Source: Phytoseiulus persimilis
Lineage: Eukaryota; Arthropoda; Arachnida; Mesostigmata; Phytoseiidae
Reading direction: 5' to 3'
Assembly (NCBI GenBank): GCA_037576195.1
Contig: CM075101.1
Location: forward strand, 23,994,001 to 24,058,000
Length of the DNA: 64,000 nt
Both the position numbers and the translations under genes were made by a program. The stretch's first letter is position 1. Every line of letters starts with the position of its first letter. Shown piece after piece: positions 63,531 through 64,000 of this stretch. Under the pieces are notes generated by a model that was given only the letters and a program-made list of their open reading frames with translations, had not been told where the DNA came from and did not search any database.

Positions 63531-64000
63531 ATGGCGCTCATCTACCTTGCCTTAGCGCTTCAGCTTCATTAGTAAAGAAGGCTTCCGCTACGGAAAACTG
63601 AGTCGGAAGGAGAAAAACTAGTTGCTCGGTGAATGATTGTAGAACTCCGCTCTCGTCACTTAGATTAGAACAATGTGAGATTGGTTTGACCAGACCACAA
63701 GAGGGACATTTATCATTCGAAAACATGGGATTCCTGTCTAACTTCTGGACCGCTCGCTGCATCTTGACCTGGTGTATCCGAACGCTCCAAGCCTGGAGGA
63801 GTTGGTGATTCATGACGATGCGAAACCAAGACGATGCTCACACTCTGGCTTCTTGGCCTCGAGACAGCCTACACTAGCCAGGCGCTCAGAGAGTGCTCCC
63901 CAGCACAAGAAGAATGGTCAACTCTTGAAAAGAGACGAAATTCTTGCATCTCAGATCGTTGTATTCAACAACTTCGTTTGGTTCGGTGATGGTGGTCGTT
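63531..64000. other. downstream flank of CCAPR
   Basis: This would be the 3' UTR and beyond if the tail exon is right. No AATAAA was seen before the window ends, so the transcript end, or a further exon, may lie outside. Confidence 0.4.

Noticed and set aside
1-64000. CRISPR arrays, operons, phage or insertion sequences
   Set aside because: No regularly spaced repeats, no prokaryotic gene packing and no transposase-like frames were seen. The window is eukaryotic.

Overview
The window is eukaryotic nuclear DNA: GT-AG introns, a split receptor gene and simple-sequence tracts, with no bacterial-style gene packing. The one gene I recognise with confidence is an arthropod-type crustacean cardioactive peptide (CCAP) receptor. 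The organism is therefore most likely an arthropod. The mix of short and long introns, roughly balanced base composition, G/C-ending codons in the recognised exons, and absence of obvious transposons would suit a compact, intron-rich chelicerate such as a mite. That taxonomic step is inference.

Layout. From 1 to about 17.0 kb there is no gene I can name; one weak two-exon candidate lies at 2.7-3.0 kb. At 17.06-17.28 kb, minus strand, is a small secreted Gly/Tyr/His-rich peptide gene with a splice acceptor just before its start codon and a polyadenylation signal just after its stop. From 17.3 to 37.0 kb nothing is recognised, but three stretches look coding: two small plus-strand exon pairs (25.3-25.7 and 27.7-27.95 kb) and a 31.9-32.5 kb block open on both strands. 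From 37.14 to about 63.53 kb, plus strand, lies the CCAP receptor gene: one extracellular exon, an 18.2 kb intron, then seven exons carrying the seven transmembrane segments, and a proposed tail exon. The big intron holds a fragment at 38.18-38.74 kb that reads like a decayed vitelline membrane outer layer protein I (VMO-I) gene, with two in-frame stops and one frameshift. Beyond 63.53 kb nothing is seen.

Function. The receptor is a class A, Gq-type neuropeptide GPCR known in insects for ecdysis behaviour and cardioacceleration. The small peptide looks like a secreted cuticle-type, metal-binding or antimicrobial product. Nothing in the sequence links the two.

Limits. Many open frames here are shadows. 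Recognised exons favour G/C-ending codons (35 of 45 codons in receptor exon 2, counted by hand), and I used that only as soft support for unrecognised exons.
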